A model generated the notes under the pieces. That model was not told the DNA's origin. It worked only from the letters and a program-made list of their open reading frames with translations, and ran no database searches. This document shows positions 8,227 through 15,189 of a stretch of 27,677 nt of DNA, piece by piece. Source of the stretch: CAMLHU01 sp049680185 (GTDB lineage Bacteria > Gemmatimonadota > Gemmatimonadetes > Gemmatimonadales > GWC2-71-9). Numbering within the stretch: position 1 is the stretch's first letter; each line of letters begins with the position of its first letter. A program made the position numbers and the translations under genes. The stretch spans positions 1-27,677 of the forward strand of contig JBAUHI010000091.1 of assembly GCA_049680185.1 (NCBI GenBank). The letters are read 5' to 3'.

Positions 8227-8802
8227 TCACTTGAGGATCGTCGAAACGCCGAGCGTCAACCCGAACGCGTACGACTCGCTGAGGACGTTCGCACTCGGCC
8301 GTCCATTATAGAAGCCCTCGATCCGCAGGCGCAGCGTCTTCGACAAGTGGAGCCGATATCCGACGTTGGCGAGGAGCCCGCCTTGCGCCTGTTCCGTGCC
8401 GGCGATACGGACGAAGAAAAACGACCCGCCGACGCCCGCATAGACCTTCGGAGTGATCGCGTAGTTGGCCACGAGCCCTGCCTGCCAGAGCGTGACCGCG
8501 GTCCCTCCCAAGCTCAGCTCGTTGAACCCGAGTTCCGGCGTCAGCGCGATCCGCGACACCAGGGGAATCACCGCGAAGAGCGGAGCCCGTCCAATATTCC
8601 CCGGCGCACTCCCAAGCACTGTACTGATGCTGGTCAGCCCCGGAAAATCGATCGAATTCACCGCGTCCGCGGCCCCGTTGACCTTGGACTGTGACCATCC
8701 CATCCGTATGCCGATCTCCGGCTCCCACAGGCCCTGCGCCTTGAGCGGCACCGCTGTAAGCAGCAACAAGGCACCGATTCCAAACACTTTGCGTAGTCCC
8801 AC
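8227..8802 (-). CDS. Secreted outer-membrane beta-barrel-like protein (N-type member of the pair)
   Basis: A protein of about 191 residues with signal peptide LRKVFGIGALLLLTAVPLKAQ, then LWEPEIGIRMGW, which aligns with SWQPEVGLRAGF at the start of the mature fused protein (9047-10174). It ends in YAFGLTLGVSTILK. By pattern it is a small outer-membrane barrel of unknown function. The start is uncertain. The position equivalent to the ATG of the sister gene is CTA (8794-8796), so I use GTG at 8802, three bases after GGAGGGG, an unusually short spacing. It is first in a two-gene operon from the promoter around 8851-8863, with a CRP-like box upstream. Confidence 0.75.
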   Translation of the reverse strand: MGLRKVFGIGALLLLTAVPLKAQGLWEPEIGIRMGWSQSKVNGAADAVNSIDFPGLTSISTVLGSAPGNIGRAPLFAVIPLVSRIALTPELGFNELSLGGTAVTLWQAGLVANYAITPKVYAGVGGSFFFVRIAGTEQAQGGLLANVGYRLHLSKTLRLRIEGFYNGRPSANVLSESYAFGLTLGVSTILK

Positions 8803-8857
8803 TGGCCCCTCCGTATTGAATGAGTCGGTCAGTTCCCCCGGCCCCGCCAAGAGGGCG

Positions 8858-8863
8858 ATGTTA
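8858..8863 (-). promoter_or_regulatory. Candidate -10 box (TAACAT) of the two-gene barrel operon
   Basis: On the minus strand TAACAT places +1 at 8851, about 49 nt before the GTG at 8802. The box is conserved at the corresponding position of copy B (10240-10245) although the surrounding bases differ. No -35 hexamer is visible; the CRP-like box occupies that position. Confidence 0.55.
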
Positions 8864-8884
8864 CACGCGGTGGGCCACCGACTC

Positions 8885-8900
8885 TGTGCGCTACGTCACA
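8885..8900. promoter_or_regulatory. CRP/FNR-family operator, copy A
   Basis: TGTGC-N6-TCACA differs by one base from the CRP consensus TGTGA-N6-TCACA, and the right half extends to TCACATTTT. Its centre (8892.5) is 41.5 bp upstream of the +1 predicted from the TAACAT box, the class II activator position. The half-sites are identical in copy B, while three of six spacer bases have changed. Confidence 0.6.
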
Positions 8901-8937
8901 TTTTGGACGTTCCACGCCGAATGCCATCCGTTCGTCG

Positions 8938-8943
8938 TATCTT
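8938..8943 (+). promoter_or_regulatory. Orphan copy of the hydrolase -10 box (TATCTT)
   Basis: An exact duplicate of the box at 10320-10325, at the same distance from an ATG. It now drives only a 34-base remnant of the hydrolase gene, which runs straight into a hairpin at 8997. Confidence 0.45.
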
Positions 8944-8953
8944 GCACGGCCTG

Positions 8954-8987
8954 ATGACCACCGGGCACTCCCTCGGCTCTGGATCAA
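8954..8987 (+). pseudogene. 5' remnant of the MBL-fold hydrolase gene
   Basis: The 34 bases repeat the start of the gene at 10336 with four substitutions, giving MTTGHSLGSGS against MTTLHSLGSGS. Homology ends at 8987, where terminator copy B begins. The frame continues by chance as an antisense reading to 9577, which I do not regard as a gene. It marks the junction of the tandem duplication. Confidence 0.75.
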
Positions 8988-8996
8988 CTGGAAAGA

Positions 8997-9026
8997 CGAA
9001 CGGCCCCTTCATCGAGGGGCCGTTCG
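8997..9026. terminator. Duplicated terminator hairpin
   Basis: A 12-bp perfect stem plus a T-G wobble closing a CATC loop, nearly identical to the hairpin at 7555-7586. It lies downstream of the fused barrel gene on the minus strand, and 43 bases after the orphan ATG on the plus strand. Confidence 0.7.
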
Positions 9027-9046
9027 CTTGCTCAGGATATTCCGCG

Positions 9047-10174
9047 TCAGCGCAGTGGTACCACCAGCCCGAACAGCAGCGAGTTGGTCTGGATCGCGGG
9101 CGCATTGGTCCCGTCGCCATTCCAGGTGGCGTAGTCGTACTCCAACCGGCCACCGATCCCGGCGGCGAGCGGGAAGCGGACCCCGGCGGCCGCCGTCACG
9201 GCGAACTCGTTGTAGGAACTTCCGCTGCCAGAGGCGGCGCCGTACGCTCCGCCGATCGCCGCGTACACGTGCCGGTCGATCGCATAATTGGCGCGGGCCG
9301 TGACCTGGTAGACGGTGAAGGCGCTCCCACCCGATGGGGAGACGCTGTGCACGTCCAACCCTGGCTCAATGGCGAATCGCCCGCCGATCGGGATGATCGC
9401 AGTGAGTGCCGGCGGCCCCGGGATGAGCACGCCGACCGCATTGGTGGCACTGATGCCAAGGCCTGGCAGGCTGAAGAAGCTCACGTTCGCCTTGCCCGGC
9501 GCGAAGACCGTGACGAAACCACCCGACAGCACCACCGACGGCGTCCACAGACCCGGAGCAGGCGCCAGCCGCTCTGAGCGGACGCCACGGGTCGGAGCGG
9601 CCGCAGATCGACCGAACGCGGCGGCGGCACCGATCGTGACGCCGTAGACTTCTGTCGTCGGGACCGTGCTCGGGCTTACCTCGAACCGATGTTCATAGTA
9701 ACCCTCGATCCGGCCGGTAAGTCGCGGCGAGAGCGCAAACCGGTACCCGACCGCTCCCGCAGCGCCCCACTGGGTGTATCCCTGACCGCCGAGCCGGATG
9801 GTGCCCATCGTCGGCCCAGCGGCCACATACGCGTGGGAGGTGAGCGCATAGTCGAGCCGCGGCGCCACCACAAAGGTCGAAAGGTCGCCGAACCCGCTCG
9901 TGATCTGAGCCGCGCCGAGACCGATCTCGATGGCCCACCGGCCATGCATCGGTACCACACCATAGAGCGATGCGGGGGTCGGTATCCCCAAGGATGCGAA
10001 TCCACCACCGGGGAGATCCCAGAATGAGGCACCGGTAGCACCCGAGGGGCTCATATGCATGAAGCCCGCCCGGAGTCCGACCTCGGGCTGCCAACTCTGC
10101 TGTGCGAGGAGAGTCGCCGGCATTGCCAGGAACGCCATCGCGACCGCGAGGCTTCGGAGCGAACGTGTATGCAC
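9047..10174 (-). CDS. Two-domain secreted barrel-like protein (fusion of N- and C-type members)
   Basis: A 375-residue protein with signal peptide MHTRSLRSLAVAMAFLAMPATLLAQ (cleavage before QS or QQ). The mature part is two tandem barrel-like repeats. Residues about 26-195 resemble the 8227-8802 product (SWQPEVGLRAGF at the start). Residues about 215-375 resemble the 7610-8197 product (GRFAIEPGLDVHS; terminal LLFGLVVPLR against LFGLTVPIH). A Pro/Arg/Ala-rich linker joins them with no signal peptide between. GTG 10174 is chosen because it starts the signal peptide and follows GGAGAG by five bases. The promoter carries a CRP-like box. Function unknown; the gene order matches that of the separate pair. 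Confidence 0.8.
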   Translation of the reverse strand: MHTRSLRSLAVAMAFLAMPATLLAQQSWQPEVGLRAGFMHMSPSGATGASFWDLPGGGFASLGIPTPASLYGVVPMHGRWAIEIGLGAAQITSGFGDLSTFVVAPRLDYALTSHAYVAAGPTMGTIRLGGQGYTQWGAAGAVGYRFALSPRLTGRIEGYYEHRFEVSPSTVPTTEVYGVTIGAAAAFGRSAAAPTRGVRSERLAPAPGLWTPSVVLSGGFVTVFAPGKANVSFFSLPGLGISATNAVGVLIPGPPALTAIIPIGGRFAIEPGLDVHSVSPSGGSAFTVYQVTARANYAIDRHVYAAIGGAYGAASGSGSSYNEFAVTAAAGVRFPLAAGIGGRLEYDYATWNGDGTNAPAIQTNSLLFGLVVPLR

Positions 10175-10239
10175 GAACACTCTCCACAATTCGGGTGAAC
10201 GACACGGATCACGATGCGTGCATGCCATCGTCGGGGCGG

Positions 10240-10245
10240 ATGTTA
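10240..10245 (-). promoter_or_regulatory. Candidate -10 box (TAACAT) of the fused barrel gene
   Basis: On the minus strand it places +1 at 10233, giving a leader of about 59 nt. It is the conserved counterpart of the box at 8858-8863. No -35 hexamer is visible. Confidence 0.55.
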
Positions 10246-10266
10246 CCCACATCCAGCGCCCGAAAC

Positions 10267-10282
10267 TGTGCGCCGGGTCACA
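10267..10282. promoter_or_regulatory. CRP/FNR-family operator, copy B
   Basis: TGTGC-N6-TCACA, centred at 10274.5. That is 41.5 bp upstream of the predicted barrel +1 (10233) and 57.5 bp upstream of the predicted hydrolase +1 (10332). It could act on both divergent genes. Half-site conservation with the copy at 8885-8900 supports it. Confidence 0.6.
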
Positions 10283-10319
10283 TCGGGGGCCATCCGTGCC
10301 GAATGCCATCCGTTCGTCG

Positions 10320-10325
10320 TATCTT
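10320..10325 (+). promoter_or_regulatory. Candidate -10 box (TATCTT) of the MBL-fold hydrolase gene
   Basis: Places +1 near 10332, four bases before the ATG at 10336. There is no Shine-Dalgarno, so the mRNA would be almost leaderless. The box and flanks are duplicated at 8938-8943. Confidence 0.45.
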
Positions 10326-10335
10326 GCACGGCCTG

Positions 10336-11112
10336 ATGACCACCCTGCACTCCCTCGGCTCCGGCTCAAAAGGTAATTGCTTCGCGCTCGAAGAGGATGG
10401 CGTCATCCTCCTCCTCGATGCCGGATTCAGCGCGCGCGAGATCGGACGTCGGGCCGCGCTGGCCGGCCTCGACCTTTCGCGGCTCTGTGCCATTGTTGTC
10501 ACCCACGAGCACGGCGACCACGCCAGCGGTGCCGTCCAACTCGCGCGTCAGCGCGGTGTGCCGATCCTCGCCTCGCCCGGCACCTGGTCGGCGCTCAAGG
10601 GCGCCGAGGGCCTTCGGCACGTTCCCCTGCGGGCCGGAGAACCTGCCGAGGCCGGCAATTTCCGGATCGCGGCGGCGGCCACCAATCACGACGCGGCGGA
10701 GCCGATGGCGCTCGCCGTCTGGGGGCCTTCGGGGATTCGGGTGGGGCTGGCACACGATCTTGGTCGGCCCACGGCCGCGGTCCGTTACCTGCTTCGGGAG
10801 CTCTCCGTGCTGGTGATCGAGGCCAACCACGACGAGATCCTGCTCAGGACGAGCGAGTATCCGGCGGCGGTGCGGCAGCGGATCGCGGGGGGTGGCGGCC
10901 ACCTGTCGAATCGGGCGGCGGCCGAGCTGATGGAGGAGCTGGTGCATCCGCATCTGGAGCATGTGGTGCTGGCCCATCTGAGCGAACGCTGCAACACGCC
11001 GGCGGAAGCGCGCGCGACGATCACACCGACGCTGGCGCGCGCCGGATTCCGGGGCGTGCTCCACGTGGCGATGCAGAATGAGGCGATGCGGGTGGAGGTA
11101 CGGGGGTCGTAG
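10336..11112 (+). CDS. MBL-fold metallohydrolase, YycJ/WalJ-like
   Basis: A 258-residue metallo-beta-lactamase-fold protein, probably cytoplasmic. It opens with HSLGSGSKGNC (the SGSxGN start typical of YycJ/WalJ-type proteins). It has the di-metal motif THEHGDH with His57, His59, Asp61 and His62, further candidate ligands in ATNHD and AHDLG, EANHD near 160, GHLSN, and VVLAHLSERCN near the C-terminus. In Firmicutes relatives sit beside walRK, but there is no such context here, so the substrate is unknown (nuclease or phosphodiesterase type by family). ATG 10336 gives the canonical N-terminus; an upstream ATG at 10305 would span the -10 box. The TAG stop is the first three bases of a heptamer array. 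Confidence 0.87.
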   Translation: MTTLHSLGSGSKGNCFALEEDGVILLLDAGFSAREIGRRAALAGLDLSRLCAIVVTHEHGDHASGAVQLARQRGVPILASPGTWSALKGAEGLRHVPLRAGEPAEAGNFRIAAAATNHDAAEPMALAVWGPSGIRVGLAHDLGRPTAAVRYLLRELSVLVIEANHDEILLRTSEYPAAVRQRIAGGGGHLSNRAAAELMEELVHPHLEHVVLAHLSERCNTPAEARATITPTLARAGFRGVLHVAMQNEAMRVEVRGS

Positions 11113-11222
11113 GTGCTAGGTGTTAGGTGCCAGGTGTGACGGTCGATGCGACTAGCTCCCAGCCGTTAGCGCCAAACCCCAAGGCCTCTAGCCTCCAGCT
11201 TCTAGCGCCCAACCGCTAGCCT
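11110..11222. repeat. Heptamer-period array with inverted counter-array (unit TAGGTGC)
   Basis: Four 7-mers (11110-11137) of the type TAGGTGC, the first of which supplies the hydrolase stop codon. A short core (GACGGTCGATGCGAC) follows. Then ten degenerate 7-mers of opposite polarity (11153-11222), such as CTAGCCT or TAGCGCC. The right arm keeps exact 7-base spacing despite heavy substitution. The array fills the gap to the next gene, which ends at 11231. Confidence 0.75.
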
Positions 11223-11230
11223 CGCCCCCC

Positions 11231-11617
11231 TCACGACTCCGTATCCGGATCGGGCGGCACCATGACCCCGGCGGCGCGAGGCGTCGGCGGTCCCAGCCGC
11301 TTGAGGGTGATGGCGTCCTTCAAGTCACCGCCGGAGAGGGTGAGCTTCGGGCCTTTCACCTTGTAGTCGTACTCCACCCATTCCCCGCCCAACGCCAGCA
11401 GGATCTTCCCCGCCTTCTGGATCCGCCACCGCACCGTCTGGGTGCCGTAGCTGGCGCTCGAGTCGGGCCGGACGATGACGCTGTGGGGTCCGTCCTTGGT
11501 CTTGGTGACCGTCTGCCAGGTGCCGAGGAGTGGGCCCGCGGACTGCGCCGCACAGGGGCGGGCAGTCGCAGTGGCGCAGCAGATGGTAAGAGCAACGAGC
11601 GGCCGGAGGCGTCGCAT
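11231..11617 (-). CDS. Small secreted protein, lipocalin-like pattern
   Basis: A 128-residue protein with signal peptide MRRLRPLVALTICCATATARPCAAQ. The mature region begins LLGTWQTVTKTKDG and ends its fold with KLTLSGGDLKDAITLKRL, the pattern of lipocalin-like or small beta-barrel domains that start with a GTW motif. The C-terminus is a Pro-rich tail. Function is unknown. ATG 11617 is preferred because it gives a basic signal-peptide N-region; GTG 11629 would add MDSL. The TACTTT box 4 bases before the GTG puts +1 near 11627, so ATG would have a leader of about 10 nt. It lies alone between a heptamer array and a terminator. Confidence 0.65.
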   Translation of the reverse strand: MRRLRPLVALTICCATATARPCAAQSAGPLLGTWQTVTKTKDGPHSVIVRPDSSASYGTQTVRWRIQKAGKILLALGGEWVEYDYKVKGPKLTLSGGDLKDAITLKRLGPPTPRAAGVMVPPDPDTES

Positions 11618-11640
11618 GAGGCTGTCCACGGAAAAAGTAC

Positions 11641-11665
11641 GGCCCCGCCCACCGCGGGCGGGGTC
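11641..11665 (-). terminator. Intrinsic terminator of the lipoprotein gene 11707-12558
   Basis: On the minus strand a 10-bp GC stem (GACCCCGCCC pairing with GGGCGGGGCC, one G-T wobble) with a 5-base loop is followed by GTACTTTTT. The U-tract coincides with the TACTTT box proposed for the next gene. Confidence 0.65.
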
Positions 11666-11706
11666 GCACTCAATATAGGATCGGGATCGTTCCTGCGGGA
11701 CCGCTG

Positions 11707-12558
11707 TCAGGGCCGCAGCAACTCGGCGGGCATCGGTCGAGCCAGAAGCGCCGAGAAGCGCCGTGACGATGCGCCGGGTGCGGCCACGACACTGCTCGTC
11801 GGTGCCGGCGCCGCGGGAGCTGACGCCGCGGTGATGATGTAGCCGACCGTCGCGCTGTCGAGCACATGCGACCCGCCACCGATCGTATACGCCGAGCCCA
11901 GGCCCTCGACTTGATATTGTGGAAGGTGGTCGAACGTGGTCCCAGCAGAGGCGAAGGTATAAACCTTGGTGCCAGGATTGACCAGGCCATTGATCGCAGT
12001 GGCACTGTCGACCGGCACATTCGCGAACACCGCGTATCCCAGCGGCACCGTGTCGATCTCCACGCCTGCGTCGGTGCCAACGACGACCACCGAGTCGCGG
12101 GTGAAGAAGATTCCGCCGATCGTCGCCGTACAGGTCTTGAGGTCGACGTTCAGGTACATCTCGGACCCAGGCGCGTAGGCGAAGGCGGTCGCGCTGATAG
12201 TATCCGGTGTGGACGAGTTGATCAGCGTGTCGTGCTCGGTGAATGCCCCGCCCGGCACCCCGGTCTTCCAGCCCCGGTAGGCATTGCCGGTGTCATTGGC
12301 CTGAGGATCGATGACGGCACCCGTGAGCGAAGTCGGATCCAGGTCTTGGTGAAGCCGGACACTGAACGTGTCGGCGACCCCGGTGTCGGCCAGATGGACC
12401 CCTATCACCATCTGCCAGGCGGGGACGCGGGCGATCCCGCCACACCGGGGATCGGCGGAGAGCGACGGGCTGGTGGAGCTGCTGCAGGCGACGACGGTGG
12501 CGGATACGAGCGCGAGGGACACGGCACCCCACGCGATCATAGGACGAGTTCCTGACAT
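11707..12558 (-). CDS. Putative lipoprotein of unknown function
   Basis: A 283-residue protein with a lipoprotein signal: a hydrophobic stretch AWGAVSLALVSATVV followed by AC, with the lipidated Cys in VVACSSS. The mature part is Thr/Val/Gly-rich, probably all-beta. It ends in a low-complexity Ala/Pro/Ser segment (SAPAAPAPTSSVVAAPGASS) and a basic tail that may be a linker. I recognise no family. ATG 12558 has GGAG seven bases upstream; the in-frame ATG at 12540 also has an AGGA, so the start is not certain. It appears monocistronic, with terminators on both sides. Confidence 0.7.
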   Translation of the reverse strand: MSGTRPMIAWGAVSLALVSATVVACSSSTSPSLSADPRCGGIARVPAWQMVIGVHLADTGVADTFSVRLHQDLDPTSLTGAVIDPQANDTGNAYRGWKTGVPGGAFTEHDTLINSSTPDTISATAFAYAPGSEMYLNVDLKTCTATIGGIFFTRDSVVVVGTDAGVEIDTVPLGYAVFANVPVDSATAINGLVNPGTKVYTFASAGTTFDHLPQYQVEGLGSAYTIGGGSHVLDSATVGYIITAASAPAAPAPTSSVVAAPGASSRRFSALLARPMPAELLRP

Positions 12559-12642
12559 CCGGACGCTCCGTGCAAGGGGGAGGGTGCCAACATCGTGCAG
12601 GCGGCACCGACCCGCAAGGTCGTTCGTCACACCGGCAACGCC

Positions 12643-12672
12643 AAAGACCCCGACCAGAGGGCCGGAGTCTTT
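12643..12672. terminator. Possible second terminator hairpin between groEL and the lipoprotein gene
   Basis: The arms AAAGACCCCG and CGGAGTCTTT pair over 10 bp with one mismatch around a 10-base loop. A T-rich stretch follows on the plus strand and CTTT on the minus. It could catch read-through from groEL. A direct repeat of GAGATCCCTCG nearby (about 12692 and 12717) is unexplained. Confidence 0.35.
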
Positions 12673-12750
12673 GTGACTTCTTAATCTATCGTGAGATCCC
12701 TCGTGCGTGCCGCCGGGAGATCCCTCGCAGCTCTGCTGCTCGGGATACTG

Positions 12751-12801
12751 GATCGGCGGTGGAGTTACGGCGCAAACGGTGCGCCGTAACTCCAGCCGAT
12801 C
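12751..12801 (-). terminator. Hairpin directly after groEL
   Basis: A long stem: GATCGGC pairs with GCCGATC and TGGAGTTACGGCGC with its exact complement, with a 2-base bulge and a 7-base loop. It abuts the groEL stop codon (12802-12804). There is no clear U-tract, so it may act as a 3' stabiliser as well as or instead of a terminator. Confidence 0.6.
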
Positions 12802-14436
<1,635 letters not shown>

Positions 14437-14467
14437 TGCTGGATTTCCTCTGTCAGTCGGTCAGGGT

Positions 14468-14776
14468 TCAGCCGATCTTGGCCATCACGTCGGACGCCTT
14501 GATGATGATGACCTCGTCACCATCCACCGAATACGGCGTGCCACTGTACTTCCCATAGATCACCTTGTCGCCGACCTTGAGGTCGAGCGGCACCCGCTGG
14601 CCCTTCTCGATCCGGCCCGGGCCCACCGCGAGCACTTCTCCCTGGGTCGGCTTTTCCTTGGCGGTGTCGGGGATGTAGAGCCCCCCCCGCATCGTCTCAG
14701 CCTCGTCGTCCGGGAAGATCACGACCCGGTCCTCGAGTGGCTGGAGCTTCAGCTTCGGCTTTGACTTGCCGGACAT
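14468..14776 (-). CDS. groES: Co-chaperonin GroES (Hsp10)
   Basis: The 10-kDa lid of the chaperonin. It has 102 residues with the usual LQPLEDRVVIFPDDEAE start, GGLYIPDTAKEKPTQG (mobile loop region), EVLAVGPGR, LKVGDKVIYGKYSG and EVIIIKASDVMAKIG at the end. ATG 14776 is preferred because it follows GGAGGG by four bases; a TTG four codons upstream falls in that Shine-Dalgarno. First gene of the heat-shock operon. Confidence 0.98.
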   Translation of the reverse strand: MSGKSKPKLKLQPLEDRVVIFPDDEAETMRGGLYIPDTAKEKPTQGEVLAVGPGRIEKGQRVPLDLKVGDKVIYGKYSGTPYSVDGDEVIIIKASDVMAKIG

Positions 14777-14821
14777 CCTGCCCTCCAAAACGTGACGGTA
14801 AGTGATTGAAAGAACAGCGCC

Positions 14822-14848
14822 TTAGCACTCACGGCACCAGAGTGCCAA
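14822..14848. promoter_or_regulatory. CIRCE element 1 (HrcA operator)
   Basis: TTAGCACTC-N9-GAGTGCCAA matches the CIRCE consensus (GAGTGCTAA on the right) with one mismatch. It lies just downstream of the predicted groES +1 (about 14851), so bound HrcA would block transcription, and the hairpin would be in the leader RNA. Confidence 0.93.
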
Positions 14849-14857
14849 TCGACGGGA

Positions 14858-14885
14858 ACAATAAGCCACGGACCGGCGAAGTCAA
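14858..14885 (-). promoter_or_regulatory. groESL promoter
   Basis: On the minus strand TTGACT (-35, 14880-14885) and TATTGT (-10, 14858-14863) are 16 bp apart, giving +1 near 14851 and a 75-nt leader. It is bracketed by two CIRCE elements. Confidence 0.75.
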
Positions 14886-14897
14886 CCGGCCACGCAC

Positions 14898-14924
14898 TCA
14901 GCACTCTAGCAAGCGGAGTGCCAG
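14898..14924. promoter_or_regulatory. CIRCE element 2 (diverged HrcA operator)
   Basis: TCAGCACTC-N9-GAGTGCCAG keeps the inner AGCACTC/GAGTGC core and the exact nine-base spacer, with three mismatches to consensus. It lies 13 bp upstream of the -35 box. Confidence 0.75.
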
Positions 14925-14949
14925 CGATCTTCGGTCAGAATGGCAGGGG

Positions 14950-15189
14950 TTAGGTGTTAGGCATTAGGTGCTAGGTGTGACCGGGTCGTCAGCCAGCTCT
15001 GTTCACGCGAAAATAGGTGCTAGGTACTAGGTGCTAGGTGCTAGGTGTCAGGTACTAGGTGCGACCGGATGGTCAGCCAGCCCTGCTGTGGAAACAGGTC
15101 ACTGCCTGCCGCGGGCAAGGGCACCCCGGGTGCCACGGAACACCTAGCACCTAGCACCTAGCACCTAGCACCTAGTACCTCATACCTAC
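14950..15189. repeat. Large heptamer-period array with inverted counter-array (unit CTAGGTG)
   Basis: Three arms. Arm 1 (14950-14977) has four 7-mers such as TTAGGTG. Arm 2 (15014-15062) has seven 7-mers of the type TAGGTGC. The right arm (15141-15189) has seven of opposite polarity, five of them exactly CACCTAG. Arm 2 and the right arm are 49 bases each and can form a nearly perfect hairpin around a 78-base loop. A 24-base direct repeat (14978-15001 and 15062-15085, 20 of 24 identical) follows each left arm. The right arm contains the TAG stop of the gene at 15186-16049. No gene is seen in this stretch. Confidence 0.85.

Larger units (their letters stand above)
7547..8987. repeat. Tandem duplication, copy A (1441 bp)
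   Basis: Copy A starts at the sequence leading into the hairpin after the GlmU-like gene. It contains two barrel genes and their promoter, and ends in the first 34 bases of the MBL-fold hydrolase gene. Copy B follows immediately at 8988. Two anchors prove the relation. Bases 7547-7586 match 8988-9027 (offset 1441). Bases from about 8857 to 8987 match those from about 10239 to 10369 without gaps (offset 1382). The interior barrel genes have diverged to protein-level similarity. Confidence 0.8.
8988..10369. repeat. Tandem duplication, copy B (about 1382 bp)
   Basis: The second copy of the terminator-barrel-promoter unit. It starts with the hairpin at 8988 and ends inside the intact hydrolase gene, which is the original right flank. 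It carries one fused barrel gene where copy A has two. Confidence 0.8.

Noticed and set aside
8954..9577. A 207-codon chimeric reading frame starting at the duplicated hydrolase ATG
   Set aside because: Only the first 11 residues are homologous to anything. The rest is antisense to the fused barrel gene and runs through a terminator hairpin.
10305..10335. An earlier ATG start for the MBL-fold hydrolase (near 10304)
   Set aside because: The extra residues (MPSVRRILHGL) span the TATCTT promoter box and are conserved in the duplicate only as part of the non-coding promoter block.
7547..10369. Insertion sequence or transposon as the cause of the repeated ends
   Set aside because: No transposase, no terminal inverted repeats and no target-site duplication. 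The ends are a terminator and a promoter whose junction fits plain tandem duplication.
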